Source: an uncultured Isosphaeraceae bacterium (GTDB lineage: Bacteria > Planctomycetota > Planctomycetia > Isosphaerales > Isosphaeraceae). From it: a stretch of DNA of 7,307 nucleotides. The stretch spans positions 1-7,307 of the forward strand of contig CALCIC010000046.1 of assembly GCA_937907405.1 (NCBI GenBank), read 5' to 3'. The position numbers and the translations under genes were made by a program. This document shows positions 1 through 6,127 of this stretch, piece by piece. Positions within the stretch are counted from its first letter, which is position 1. Each line of letters opens with the position of its first letter. The notes under the pieces were generated by a model. The model saw only the letters and a list, made by a program, of their open reading frames with translations. It did no database searches and was not told the DNA's origin.

Positions 1-112
1 CCTGGGCAGCGTGTTGCGTTCGGCAACAGCCGCGTCAGCCATTCCCTCGCTCGCGTCTCGGTCTTGTAATCCCGAGGGCTTATTCGAGCGGGACAGGGTC
101 GACAGGATAATT

Positions 113-118
113 AGGAGG
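113..118 (+). promoter_or_regulatory. Shine-Dalgarno site fixing the start of the DUF1080 gene
   Basis: AGGAGG lies 6 nt before the ATG at 125. The reading frame is open further upstream to an ATG at 11, but the 38 extra residues are arginine-rich, lack any secretion signal and would sit in front of a clear signal peptide. This site therefore supports 125 as the true start. Confidence 0.75.
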
Positions 119-124
119 CGGTCA

Positions 125-826
125 ATGACCACGTTGCGGATTTCTTCGGGCGTCGGCGGTCTCGTCCTGTGCGTCATGTCGACGGTGATCGGAGCCTCAT
201 GGGCCGTGTGCGAGGAGCCGGCCGAGAAGCCGAAGCCGATCATCCTGTTCGACGGCAAGACGCTCGACGGCTGGAAGAAGACCGACTTCTACGGCGCGAA
301 GGACGTCGACGTCCGGGTCGCCGACGGCGCGATCGTGCTGCCGATGGGTACGTCGATGACCGGCATAACCACGACGCGCACCGACCTGCCCAGGACGAAT
401 TACGAGCTGACCTACGAGGCGATGCGGACCGAAGGCGTCGACTTCTTCGCGGCGGCCACGTTCCCGGTCGGCAAGGCGTATCTGTCGCTCGTCAACGGCG
501 GCTGGGGGGGCCACGTCACGGGGATCTCGAGCCTCGACGGCGCCGACGCCTCCGAGAACGAGACGACGCAGAGCTACACTTACAAGAACAAGACCTGGTA
601 CAAGTTCCGCGTTCGGGTGACCGACCAGGCGGTTCGGTGCGCGGTCGACGACAAGGAACTGATCGCGGTCGACGTCTCGAATCGCCACCTGAGCACGCGG
701 GTCCAGGTGCGCGCGAGCGAGCCGTTGGGATTCGCGACCTGGGAGACCGCCGGGGCCGTCCGCAACATCCAGATCCGCCCGCTCACCGCCGCCGAGGTCG
801 CCGCGGCGAAGGTCGTCGAACCCTGA
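125..826 (+). CDS. Secreted DUF1080 (3-keto-disaccharide hydrolase-like) protein
   Basis: The 233-residue protein starts at the ATG behind AGGAGG. Residues 1-27 form a signal peptide: a short basic start, a hydrophobic core around GLVLCVMSTVIG, and a possible cleavage after ASWA. The mature part opens with LFDGKTLDGWK (41-51), the hallmark N-terminal strand of the DUF1080/PF06439 family. It closes with GFATWETAGAVRNIQIRPL (202-220), the usual final strands of this concanavalin-like beta sandwich. The family is greatly expanded in planctomycetes. Characterised members act on 3-keto-glycosides or bind glycans, but many have no proven activity. At 233 residues this is a single-domain member with nothing fused. 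It probably acts outside the cytoplasm. No sugar-metabolism gene lies next to it in the window, so the substrate is unknown. Family assignment is firm; enzymatic function is inferred. Confidence 0.85.
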   Translation: MTTLRISSGVGGLVLCVMSTVIGASWAVCEEPAEKPKPIILFDGKTLDGWKKTDFYGAKDVDVRVADGAIVLPMGTSMTGITTTRTDLPRTNYELTYEAMRTEGVDFFAAATFPVGKAYLSLVNGGWGGHVTGISSLDGADASENETTQSYTYKNKTWYKFRVRVTDQAVRCAVDDKELIAVDVSNRHLSTRVQVRASEPLGFATWETAGAVRNIQIRPLTAAEVAAAKVVEP

Positions 827-927
827 CATGACCCGTCGGGGCGGGCGTGGTACCGTTGAGATCGACAGCCGGCGACCGTCGCGCCGAGCCTGTTCAGGCG
901 TCGGGATCGAGCACGTCGAGGGGATCG

Positions 928-1539
928 ATGGGTGACCTGGATCGAGGGTCGGTGAGCCACTGGCTGGGCGATCTGAAGCTGGGGGACATGGCCGCCGCGC
1001 AACCCCTCTGGGAGCGTTATTTCGGCCGGCTGGTGGAGCTGGCTCGGGCCAAGCTCCGGCGGCTGCCCCGGACGGGCGCCGAGCAAGACGAGGAAGACGC
1101 CGCGCTCTCGGCCTTCAACAGCTTTTGCGCCGGCGCGGCGCGAGGGAAGTTCCCCAAGCTCGACGACCGTGAAGACCTCTGGAAGCTGCTCGTCGTGATC
1201 ACCGCGCGCAAGGCGATGGCGCAGGCGAACCGTCACGGCCGCATCAAGCGCGGCGGGGGCCGGATCGTCGAGGAGGCCGACGCGAACGCCAAGGGGCTCG
1301 ACCTGGTCGCCGGCTCCGATCCCTCCCCCGAGTTCGCCGCGATGGTCGCCGAGGAGTTCCAGCGGTTGCTCGACGCGCTCGAGGACGACGGCCTCCGCGA
1401 CGTGGCCGTCCGCCGCATGGAAGGCTACACCTGCGACGAGATCGCCGAGCACCTCGGCTGCGCCCGGCGCACCGTGGCCCGTCGGCTCGACCTGATCCGC
1501 CTTACCTGGCTCGAATACAACGGGTGGGCTCCATGCTGA
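928..1539 (+). CDS. ECF-type RNA polymerase sigma factor (planctomycete group), copy A, intact
   Basis: The 203-residue protein would direct RNA polymerase to a dedicated set of promoters. The region-2 helices cover about residues 22-105 (LWERYFGRLVELARAKLRR, then EEDAALSAFNSF, then DLWKLLVVITARKA). Region 4 covers about 140-192 and contains the helix-turn-helix GYTCDEIAEHLGCARRTVARRL. This matches the PF07638-like ECF group of planctomycetes, whose genes often sit directly upstream of a Ser/Thr kinase gene. I chose the ATG at 928 because GAGGGG (918-923) lies 4 nt before it. The alternative start at 847 adds 27 residues of low-complexity sequence. The stop codon lies inside ATGCTGA, so it overlaps the start of the next, now broken, kinase gene by 7 nt. 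That is typical of translational coupling. No anti-sigma gene is adjacent. The cognate kinase is probably the intact one at 3208. Confidence 0.9.
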   Translation: MGDLDRGSVSHWLGDLKLGDMAAAQPLWERYFGRLVELARAKLRRLPRTGAEQDEEDAALSAFNSFCAGAARGKFPKLDDREDLWKLLVVITARKAMAQANRHGRIKRGGGRIVEEADANAKGLDLVAGSDPSPEFAAMVAEEFQRLLDALEDDGLRDVAVRRMEGYTCDEIAEHLGCARRTVARRLDLIRLTWLEYNGWAPC

Positions 1540-1659
1540 ACCGCGACCGCGAGCGAGTTCAGGGGCGATCATCCCACGCCCCACGAGTACCTGGAGCGGT
1601 TCCCCGATCTCGCCGAGGCCGTCAACGCCCTGCTGGGACAAGCGGCCACGATCGGCCTC
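1476..1659 (+). repeat. Copy A of a duplicated sigma/kinase junction, internally deleted
   Basis: Bases 1476-1557 align without gaps to 3151-3232 (offset 1675; 73 of 82 identical by eye). They cover the sigma-factor C-terminus and the first codons of the kinase. Four unmatched bases follow (1558-1561). Then 1562-1659 aligns to 3416-3513 (offset 1854; 88 of 98 identical). Copy A therefore lacks 179 bases that copy B has. Confidence 0.9.
1533..1659 (+). pseudogene. Remnant of a Ser/Thr kinase gene, copy A (N-terminal region only)
   Basis: The ATG at 1533 and the eight codons after it (MLNRDRER) match the start of the intact kinase at 3208. The next 179 bases of the intact gene are missing. Homology then resumes in another frame, encoding GDHPTPHEYLERFPDLAEAV, against GDHPTLHEYLERFPDFAEAV in the intact protein. 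Because 179 is not a multiple of 3, translation from 1533 leaves frame and gives a meaningless peptide ending at 1814. Similarity stops at 1659, before the region that would encode the kinase domain, so no catalytic part remains. The start overlaps the sigma-factor stop, showing that copy A was once a normal sigma-kinase operon. Confidence 0.9.
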
Positions 1660-1985
1660 CTGGTCATGCGGTGTCAGGCATGCGAGCCGATCGGCTTCGC
1701 GAACACATGATGAAGTCTTGCTCAGAATGGCGAGCCGGCCTCGTGTCGCGGTTGACGGTGTTGCAAGTCGCGCCTAGAATCGCCGTCAGCATCGCACGGC
1801 TTCGTGTGGATTGAAGACGGCGCGAGGCAGGAACGGTCGGTCAGCCGAAAGCCGGCCGCTCAACCTTTTCACCGCATGCATCGAACGGCTGTGGTGGCAC
1901 GATCGCGGGACGAAACCCGATGTGACGGCGATGTTCGCCTTCGGTCGGGCACGGATCCGTCTCCCGAAGACATCAGGAGGATGAC
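1660..1985 (+). other. Gene-free stretch: promoter and long leader of the PEP-CTERM gene
   Basis: I see no convincing coding region here, and the small open frames have no recognisable content. The left part follows directly on the kinase remnant without detectable homology to the intact kinase gene. It contains a 12-bp palindrome (AGCCGATCGGCT, 1685-1696) of unknown meaning. The right part holds the promoter at 1752-1780 and a leader of roughly 200 nt. No riboswitch fold was recognised in that leader. Confidence 0.6.
1752..1780 (+). promoter_or_regulatory. Sigma70-type promoter for the PEP-CTERM gene
   Basis: TTGACG (1752-1757) and TAGAAT (1775-1780) are separated by exactly 17 bp. Each box matches the housekeeping consensus at 5 of 6 positions. 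Transcription would start near 1787, leaving about 200 nt of untranslated leader before 1986. Planctomycete housekeeping promoters are assumed to resemble this consensus, and no experiment supports this site. Confidence 0.6.
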
Positions 1986-2642
1986 ATGGCACGGACTCGC
2001 ACGCATCGGTACGGATTGCTAGTTCTCGCCGCTCTCACCGCATTTTCGCTGGGGACGGTGGACGCCAGCCCGATCCCGCTCCAGATCACATACAGCACGT
2101 CCGGTCCCGATGTGCCCCGAGGGCCGTCGGCGCTCAGCCCCTACGAGTTCCGCCCTGTCACGGACGGCGTGGCCGCGTTGGGCTCGGACCTGAAGCTGGG
2201 GACGCTGCTCATTCATCGTCAGCAGCCTAGCCCGACCATGCCAACGATGGCCATTCCCTTTCCGATCGAATTCCGGGTGACGAAGGTCGGAGAGGAGCCC
2301 GTTTCCCCGGGCGGCGCGAGCGTTCAGATCGACAACTTCATCAACCACTATATCCAAGACGATGGGACGGTCGTCGGTAACATGGAGACGTTCATTCATA
2401 TGGATCCGATCGACGGAGGCAAGTACGACCCGATTCAGGTCGGGCCGATCAGCCTGACGCTGAAGCCGGTCGCGGTCCCCCCGACCTGGGACCAAAGGCC
2501 TGATCAGGAAGTCGTCGCCGTCGACGTCCTCGCCCGCCTCGACGGCACTCCCGTCCCTGAACCCAGCGTGCTGCTGATCTTCGCCGCGGCTGCGGGCTTC
2601 GGCTGGAGACGGCTCGGAAATCGGAAACCTCGGCGTTCCTGA
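1986..2642 (+). CDS. PEP-CTERM sorting-domain protein of unknown function
   Basis: The 218-residue exported protein is preceded by AGGAGG (1975-1980), 5 nt before the ATG. Residues 1-27 form a signal peptide: MARTRTHRYG, then the hydrophobic stretch LLVLAALTAFSLG, with likely cleavage after VDA. The C-terminus is a textbook PEP-CTERM signal: VPEP at 190-193, a hydrophobic helix at about 195-206, and the basic tail WRRLGNRKPRRS. In known systems an exosortase removes this tail and the protein is released or fixed at the surface, often with exopolysaccharide. No exosortase gene is in the window. The middle part (about 30-185) matches no domain I recognise. The gene has its own promoter and hairpin terminator, so it is a stand-alone unit. 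Its base composition is lower in GC than the neighbours in places (28 of 60 bases at 2341-2400). It sits between the two decayed sigma/kinase copies. Confidence 0.85.
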   Translation: MARTRTHRYGLLVLAALTAFSLGTVDASPIPLQITYSTSGPDVPRGPSALSPYEFRPVTDGVAALGSDLKLGTLLIHRQQPSPTMPTMAIPFPIEFRVTKVGEEPVSPGGASVQIDNFINHYIQDDGTVVGNMETFIHMDPIDGGKYDPIQVGPISLTLKPVAVPPTWDQRPDQEVVAVDVLARLDGTPVPEPSVLLIFAAAAGFGWRRLGNRKPRRS

Positions 2643-2654
2643 AGGGCCGCCGCC

Positions 2655-2683
2655 CGAGTGCCGTCGACGCGAGACGGCACTCG
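2655..2683 (+). terminator. Hairpin terminator after the PEP-CTERM gene
   Basis: A perfect 11-bp inverted repeat (CGAGTGCCGTC at 2655-2665, GACGGCACTCG at 2673-2683) encloses a 7-nt loop. It begins 12 nt after the stop codon. The following bases (CGTTCGTTGA) are only weakly T-rich, so termination may be inefficient. The stem would work on either strand. Confidence 0.7.
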
Positions 2684-2827
2684 CGTTCGTTGATCGCTTC
2701 ATCCTTGAGAACCACACCATGGCGATTGTTCAGGGACGACGCGGTCACAAGCCAACCCGTGCGACGAACGAGCGGCTTCGGCGCTCTGGGTTCGTAGCCG
2801 GATGGATCGGTTTCAGCAGGGCGGCTG

Positions 2828-2836
2828 TGGTAGAAT
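2828..2836 (+). promoter_or_regulatory. Extended -10 promoter candidate upstream of the hydrolase remnant
   Basis: TGGTAGAAT matches the extended -10 pattern TGnTATAAT, using the same TAGAAT hexamer as the promoter at 1775. No good -35 box lies 16-18 bp upstream, as expected for an extended -10 promoter. It would have served the hydrolase gene at 2900. With that gene broken, transcripts could run on into the kinase gene at 3208. Confidence 0.35.
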
Positions 2837-2899
2837 GTCGGAGTCGTCGCATCCGACCGGGAATTCCTCCTCGCCTCTCATGCAGAACCGGAGCCGATC

Positions 2900-3099
2900 A
2901 TGAGCCGCGCGTTGCTTGTCATCGACGTGCAGAGCGATTACTTCAGCGGCGCGTCGCCGATCACGCATCCGGCGGTAATCTCGACCGGATTCTGACCGTG
3001 ACGGACTCCGCGGAGAGGAAGATCCCCGTCGTCGTGGTCCGGCGTCGCACGGCGGATGGGCCGCTCTTCCACAAGGGGTCGAGGGCGCGGGTGCTTCAC
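2900..3099 (+). pseudogene. Isochorismatase-family cysteine hydrolase, frameshifted and truncated
   Basis: The ATG at 2900 has GGAG (2890-2893) 6 nt upstream. Translation begins MSRALLVIDVQSDYFSGASP and reaches ITHP. This is the typical N-terminus of isochorismatase-like hydrolases, including the catalytic Asp in VIDVQ. The frame then hits TGA at 2993-2995. One frame over, from about 2972, the family sequence continues as GGNLDRILTVTDSAERKIPV, then VVVRRR, then GPLFHKGS, up to RVLH at 3099. A single missing base near 2969-2976 explains the shift. Similarity ends at about 3099, so only some 66 of the usual 180-220 residues remain, and the region that would carry the catalytic Cys is absent. 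The gene is dead even if the frameshift were a sequencing error, because its 3' two thirds are gone. Confidence 0.8.
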
Positions 3100-3100
3100 C

Positions 3101-3214
3101 TCGGAGGCGGCGGGACTGAACTGCGAACCGCGGATCTGTGATCGAAAGGCGGCCCGTCGGCTCGACCTGATCCGCATGACCTGGCTCGAACACGACGGAC
3201 GCTCCCCATGCTGA
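3101..3214 (+). pseudogene. 3' remnant of an ECF sigma factor gene, copy B
   Basis: From 3151 to the TGA at 3212-3214 the sequence encodes ARRLDLIRMTWLEHDGRSPC, matching the C-terminus ARRLDLIRLTWLEYNGWAPC of the intact sigma factor at 928. The DNA match is clear from 3151. Upstream, in the same frame, 3101-3148 reads SEAAGLNCEPRICDRK. This resembles the recognition helix of this sigma group (compare DEIAEHLGCARRTV), but three extra residues (DRK) sit at the junction. This part is a weaker, protein-level inference. The remnant starts almost exactly where the hydrolase remnant stops, so one deletion may have removed the end of the hydrolase and the front of the sigma gene. The stop overlaps the kinase start within ATGCTGA, as in copy A. 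Confidence 0.75.
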
Positions 3215-3513
3215 ACCGCGACCGCGAGCGAGCTTCCGGCCCGGACGCGCTGGCCGCGGCCCGTCGCGTCCACGCGGTCTGCGAGCGGTTCGAGGCCGAC
3301 AGCCGAGCCGGCGCCCGTCCCCGGATCGAAGACTACCAGGGCGCGGTCGACGGCCCGACCCGCGCGCTGCTGGTCAAGGAGCTCATCGCGCTGGAGATCG
3401 AGCTGAGACGGGCCCGGGGCGATCATCCCACGCTCCATGAGTACCTCGAGCGGTTCCCCGATTTCGCCGAGGCCGTCAACGGCCTGTTCGGACAGGCGAC
3501 CACGATCAGCCTC
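3151..3513 (+). repeat. Copy B of the duplicated sigma/kinase junction, undeleted in the kinase part
   Basis: 3151-3232 pairs with 1476-1557 and 3416-3513 pairs with 1562-1659, both in direct orientation. The intervening 3233-3415 is the stretch mostly missing from copy A. Identity of about 89-90% in both blocks points to a duplication that has since diverged, not a very recent or assembly-made copy. Confidence 0.85.
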
Positions 3514-5046
3514 TCTCCCGATCAAACCCACCTCTGGCCCCGGCCCGGAACGACGTTGCAGGCGAGCGGACTGTACGGCGACCATTCCGGGCCGTCGGCG
3601 TCGAAGCTGAAGTCCACCCCGCTGGTGAAAGGCGAACGGTTCGGCAAGTACGAGTTGATCGCCGAGCTGGCGCGGGGGGGGATGGGGGTGGTCTACCGGG
3701 CGCGCGACACGGTCTTGAACCGCGAGGTGGCGGTCAAGATGATCCTCTCCGGCGCGCTCGCCACCGACGACGAGCGAGCCCGGTTCCGCCGCGAGGCCAG
3801 GCTTGCGGCGAACCTCGACCATCGCAACATCGTGCCGATCCACGAGGTCGGCGAGCAGGACGGCTTCCTCTACTTCACGATGCGACTGGTCGAAGGGGGC
3901 TCGTTGGCCGATCGCGCTCCGTCGTACCGGGGCGACGCGCGCGCGGCCGGGCGGTTGATCATCGTCCTGGCTCGGGCGATCCACTACGCCAACGGCAAGG
4001 GCTTCATCCACTGCGACCTGAAGCCGGCGAATATTCTGATGGATCGCGACGGCGTCCCCCAGATCACCGACTTCGGCCTGGCGCGGCTGGCGTCCGGCGA
4101 CAGCTCGCTGACCGGGTCGGGGGCCGTGATGGGGACTCCCAGCTACATGGCGCCCGAGCAAGCCTCGGGCCAGCGCCACGAGATCGGCCCCGCGACCGAC
4201 GTCTACGGCCTGGGGGCGATCTTCTATGAGTTGTTGACCGGCCGGCCGCCGTTCCAGACGCCGACCTCGATGGAGACGGTGCTTCAGGCCCTGTACAACG
4301 AGCCGGCCCCCCCCCGCGAGATCCGGCCCGAACTCCCCGTCGAGTTGGAAAGCGTCTGCCTGAAATGCCTGGAGAAGGCGCCGGAGGATCGATACCCCTC
4401 GGCCGAGGCGCTCGCCGACGAACTGGTCCGCTGCCTCCAGGGGGAGACGATCGACGCCACGGGGAGGATTCGCAAGTTCAAGCGTTGGACCCGACGCGAG
4501 CCCGAGGTCGTCTCGCGGCTCTTCGGCCTGGCGCTCGTCAGCCTGATGACGGAGTACAACTACCACCTCGCGCTGCCGAACCCCGATCCTCCCACGCACT
4601 TCAACGTGCAGGCGGTCCTGGCGCTCTGGGCGGGCCTGACGCTGCTGTTCCACCGGCTCCATCGCACCGGGATGCGCTCCGACGAGGTCCGTCGGCTCTG
4701 GTCGATCGGCGACGTCTTCTGCCTCACCGTGCTGCTCCGATTGCTCGGCGATCTGGACACCCCGCTGCTGGTCGGCTATCCGCTCCTGATCGCCGCCTCG
4801 GGCCTCTGGTTCCGTGAGCGGCTCGTCTGGTTCACGACCGGGCTCTCGGTGCTCGGCTACCTCTGCCTCTACTTCCTCGCCGGCCTGCACTGGACGCGCG
4901 GCGCGGCCTCGTGGACCTGGCCCGAGGTCCAGCCGGACGGCAAGGTGTTCGTCGCCTGTCTGGCGTTGACGGGCTTCGTCGTCGCGCGGCTGGTCCGGCG
5001 GTTCCTGGTCGTCAGCCAGTATTACGAGGTCCGTCACAATGCCTGA
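3208..5046 (+). CDS. Membrane-anchored Ser/Thr protein kinase (PknB/Hanks type), copy B, intact
   Basis: The 612-residue protein phosphorylates Ser/Thr on unknown targets. Residues about 40-100 are a helical extension (RIEDYQGAV, then HPTLHEYLERFP) usual in planctomycete kinases. The kinase domain spans about 148-412. It has the glycine loop ARGGMGVVY (155-163), Lys177 in VAVK, Glu196 in the C-helix, the catalytic loop HCDLKPAN (268-275, Asp270), DFG (288-290) and APE (315-317). All core catalytic residues are present. The HRD arginine is Cys269, so activation-loop phosphorylation may not be needed. From about 433 the protein has several hydrophobic segments (about 435-449, 466-481, 502-515, 519-534, 541-560, 579-592). 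The C-terminal third is thus a polytopic membrane domain with no PASTA, WD40 or TPR repeats. The ATG at 3208 overlaps the stop of a sigma remnant and has only a weak ribosome site, consistent with former translational coupling. The likely partner is the sigma factor at 928. Confidence 0.92.
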   Translation: MLNRDRERASGPDALAAARRVHAVCERFEADSRAGARPRIEDYQGAVDGPTRALLVKELIALEIELRRARGDHPTLHEYLERFPDFAEAVNGLFGQATTISLSPDQTHLWPRPGTTLQASGLYGDHSGPSASKLKSTPLVKGERFGKYELIAELARGGMGVVYRARDTVLNREVAVKMILSGALATDDERARFRREARLAANLDHRNIVPIHEVGEQDGFLYFTMRLVEGGSLADRAPSYRGDARAAGRLIIVLARAIHYANGKGFIHCDLKPANILMDRDGVPQITDFGLARLASGDSSLTGSGAVMGTPSYMAPEQASGQRHEIGPATDVYGLGAIFYELLTGRPPFQTPTSMETVLQALYNEPAPPREIRPELPVELESVCLKCLEKAPEDRYPSAEALADELVRCLQGETIDATGRIRKFKRWTRREPEVVSRLFGLALVSLMTEYNYHLALPNPDPPTHFNVQAVLALWAGLTLLFHRLHRTGMRSDEVRRLWSIGDVFCLTVLLRLLGDLDTPLLVGYPLLIAASGLWFRERLVWFTTGLSVLGYLCLYFLAGLHWTRGAASWTWPEVQPDGKVFVACLALTGFVVARLVRRFLVVSQYYEVRHNA

Positions 5047-5056
5047 CCGACGACGA

Positions 5057-5992
5057 TCAGGGATTCGACGCGATCCGCCGGGCCGAGTCGACGTCGAGGC
5101 GGATCTGGCCGAGCAGGTCGTCAAGCCCGGCGAAGGCTCGGGTGGGACGCAGCCGTTCGAGCAGCTCGAGCTCGACGGTCCGGCCGTAAAGGTCCCCCTG
5201 GAAGTCGATCAGATGGGCCTCGACCTTGCGGACCTGTTCGCCGAAGGTGGGGTTGGGGCCGATGTTGCAGGCCGCCGGCCACGACCGCGACGCATCCCCC
5301 GGATCGATCGCCCGCGCCGCGTACACGCCGTCGGCGGGGATCATGGTGTCGACGGCGTCGAGGTTGGCGGTGGGGACGCCGATCCCCGCCCCTCGCCCCG
5401 CGCCGTGGACGACCCGCCCTCGAATCCGATACGGCCGACCGAGCAGGCGGCGGCCCTCGGCGACGTCCCCCTCGGCGAGCGCCTGGCGAATCCGCGACGA
5501 CGAGATCAACCGGCCCTCGTCGAGGGCCGGCTCGGCGACCTCGAAGGCCAGTCCCTCCTCGGCGCACCATCGCCCCAGGGTCTCGACGTCGCCGCGGCGA
5601 TCGAGGCCGAAGAAGAAGTTAGGCCCCTCGACGAGCCCGCGCGCGGCGAACTGGCCGAGGATCACCTGTTCGAAGAACGCGCGAGCCGTCAGTTCGAGCA
5701 GCCAGGGCCCCGTCCGGAAGACGGCCACCCCGGACGCGCCGGCGGCGCGGAGAAGCTCGTACTCGCGCTCCGGCCAAACCAGGGGCGCGGGCGTCTTGTC
5801 CGGACGCAGCAAGGCGACCGGGTGAGGGTCGAACGTGACCGCCAGCGCCGGCGCGCCAGCCGCGTCGGCCTTGCTTCGAAGCGCGGCGATCAACTGGCCG
5901 TGGCCGCGATGAACGCCGTCGAAGTTGCCGATCGTGATGTACGCCCCACGGGCCGAGGCCGGAAAATCGCGGACGTTCTCGATCGTGATCAC
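5057..5992 (-). CDS. ribF: Bifunctional riboflavin kinase / FMN adenylyltransferase
   Basis: The 311-residue cytoplasmic enzyme converts riboflavin plus ATP to FMN, then FMN plus ATP to FAD. The adenylyltransferase half (about 1-180) contains GNFDGVHRGH (22-31), with the nucleotidyltransferase HxGH-type motif, TFDPHP (53-58), and SSSRIRQAL (164-172), the ISSTxIR-like signature. The flavokinase half (about 185-305) contains GRPYRIRGRVVHG (185-197), GVPTANL (205-211) with the PTAN nucleotide/Mg site, DGVYAA (221-226), and NIGPNPTFGE followed by VEAHLIDFQGDLYG (257-270). Glu258 is the probable catalytic base. Length is normal for the family. The start is a GTG at 5992. No in-frame ATG lies closer, and upstream sequence in this frame shows no family similarity. 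The ribosome site is weak. The gene converges on the kinase gene with 10 bp between the stops. It may be driven by the promoter at 6044-6073. Confidence 0.95.
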   Translation of the reverse strand: MITIENVRDFPASARGAYITIGNFDGVHRGHGQLIAALRSKADAAGAPALAVTFDPHPVALLRPDKTPAPLVWPEREYELLRAAGASGVAVFRTGPWLLELTARAFFEQVILGQFAARGLVEGPNFFFGLDRRGDVETLGRWCAEEGLAFEVAEPALDEGRLISSSRIRQALAEGDVAEGRRLLGRPYRIRGRVVHGAGRGAGIGVPTANLDAVDTMIPADGVYAARAIDPGDASRSWPAACNIGPNPTFGEQVRKVEAHLIDFQGDLYGRTVELELLERLRPTRAFAGLDDLLGQIRLDVDSARRIASNP

Positions 5993-6043
5993 CGACGCGT
6001 TTCCCCGCCCGTTTCGGAATTCAAAACCGCGCTCGCCCCCTTG

Positions 6044-6073
6044 ATTATCGCCCGACCGCGCGCGCAAGGTCAA
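6044..6073 (-). promoter_or_regulatory. ribF: Sigma70-type promoter for ribF
   Basis: On the minus strand, TTGACC (6073-6068) and GATAAT (6049-6044) are separated by 18 bp. Each box matches the consensus at 5 of 6 positions. The start point would be near 6037, giving a leader of about 45 nt before the GTG at 5992. The leader is too short to hold an FMN riboswitch. Confidence 0.55.
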
Positions 6074-6127
6074 TGCGGACCGGCCGACTCCGGCCGACCG
6101 TCTCTCGCCTGAAGGATCCTCTCCACC

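Noticed and set aside
106..111. GATAAT as a -10 box for the DUF1080 gene
   Set aside because: Transcription would start inside or after the ribosome site at 113-118, so it cannot serve the gene as annotated.
11..124. Upstream in-frame extension of the DUF1080 gene starting at ATG 11
   Set aside because: The extension is arginine-rich and lacks family similarity, while the ATG at 125 has an ideal ribosome site and a signal peptide directly after it.
848..856. TGGTACCGT as an extended -10 promoter for the sigma gene
   Set aside because: The hexamer TACCGT matches the consensus at only 3 of 6 positions and has no -35 box. It is too weak to list as a feature.
580..1641. Long open frame on the minus strand
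   Set aside because: It is antisense to the sigma factor and DUF1080 genes, shows composition typical of high-GC shadow frames, and has no recognisable domain.
1660..3100. Insertion sequence or transposon between the duplicated junctions
   Set aside because: I found no transposase-like frame, terminal inverted repeats or short target duplication. The flanking repeats are coding homology, not element ends.
3056..3214. 52-codon open frame ending in the sigma tail, possibly translated to couple with the kinase start
   Set aside because: It has no ribosome site and begins in out-of-frame hydrolase sequence. It is most likely a chance frame, although leaky coupling cannot be excluded.
2938..5124. 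Very long (728-codon) open frame on the minus strand
   Set aside because: It is antisense to the intact kinase gene. The sequence is low-complexity and rich in R, G, D, E and P, and the plus-strand kinase explains the coding signal.
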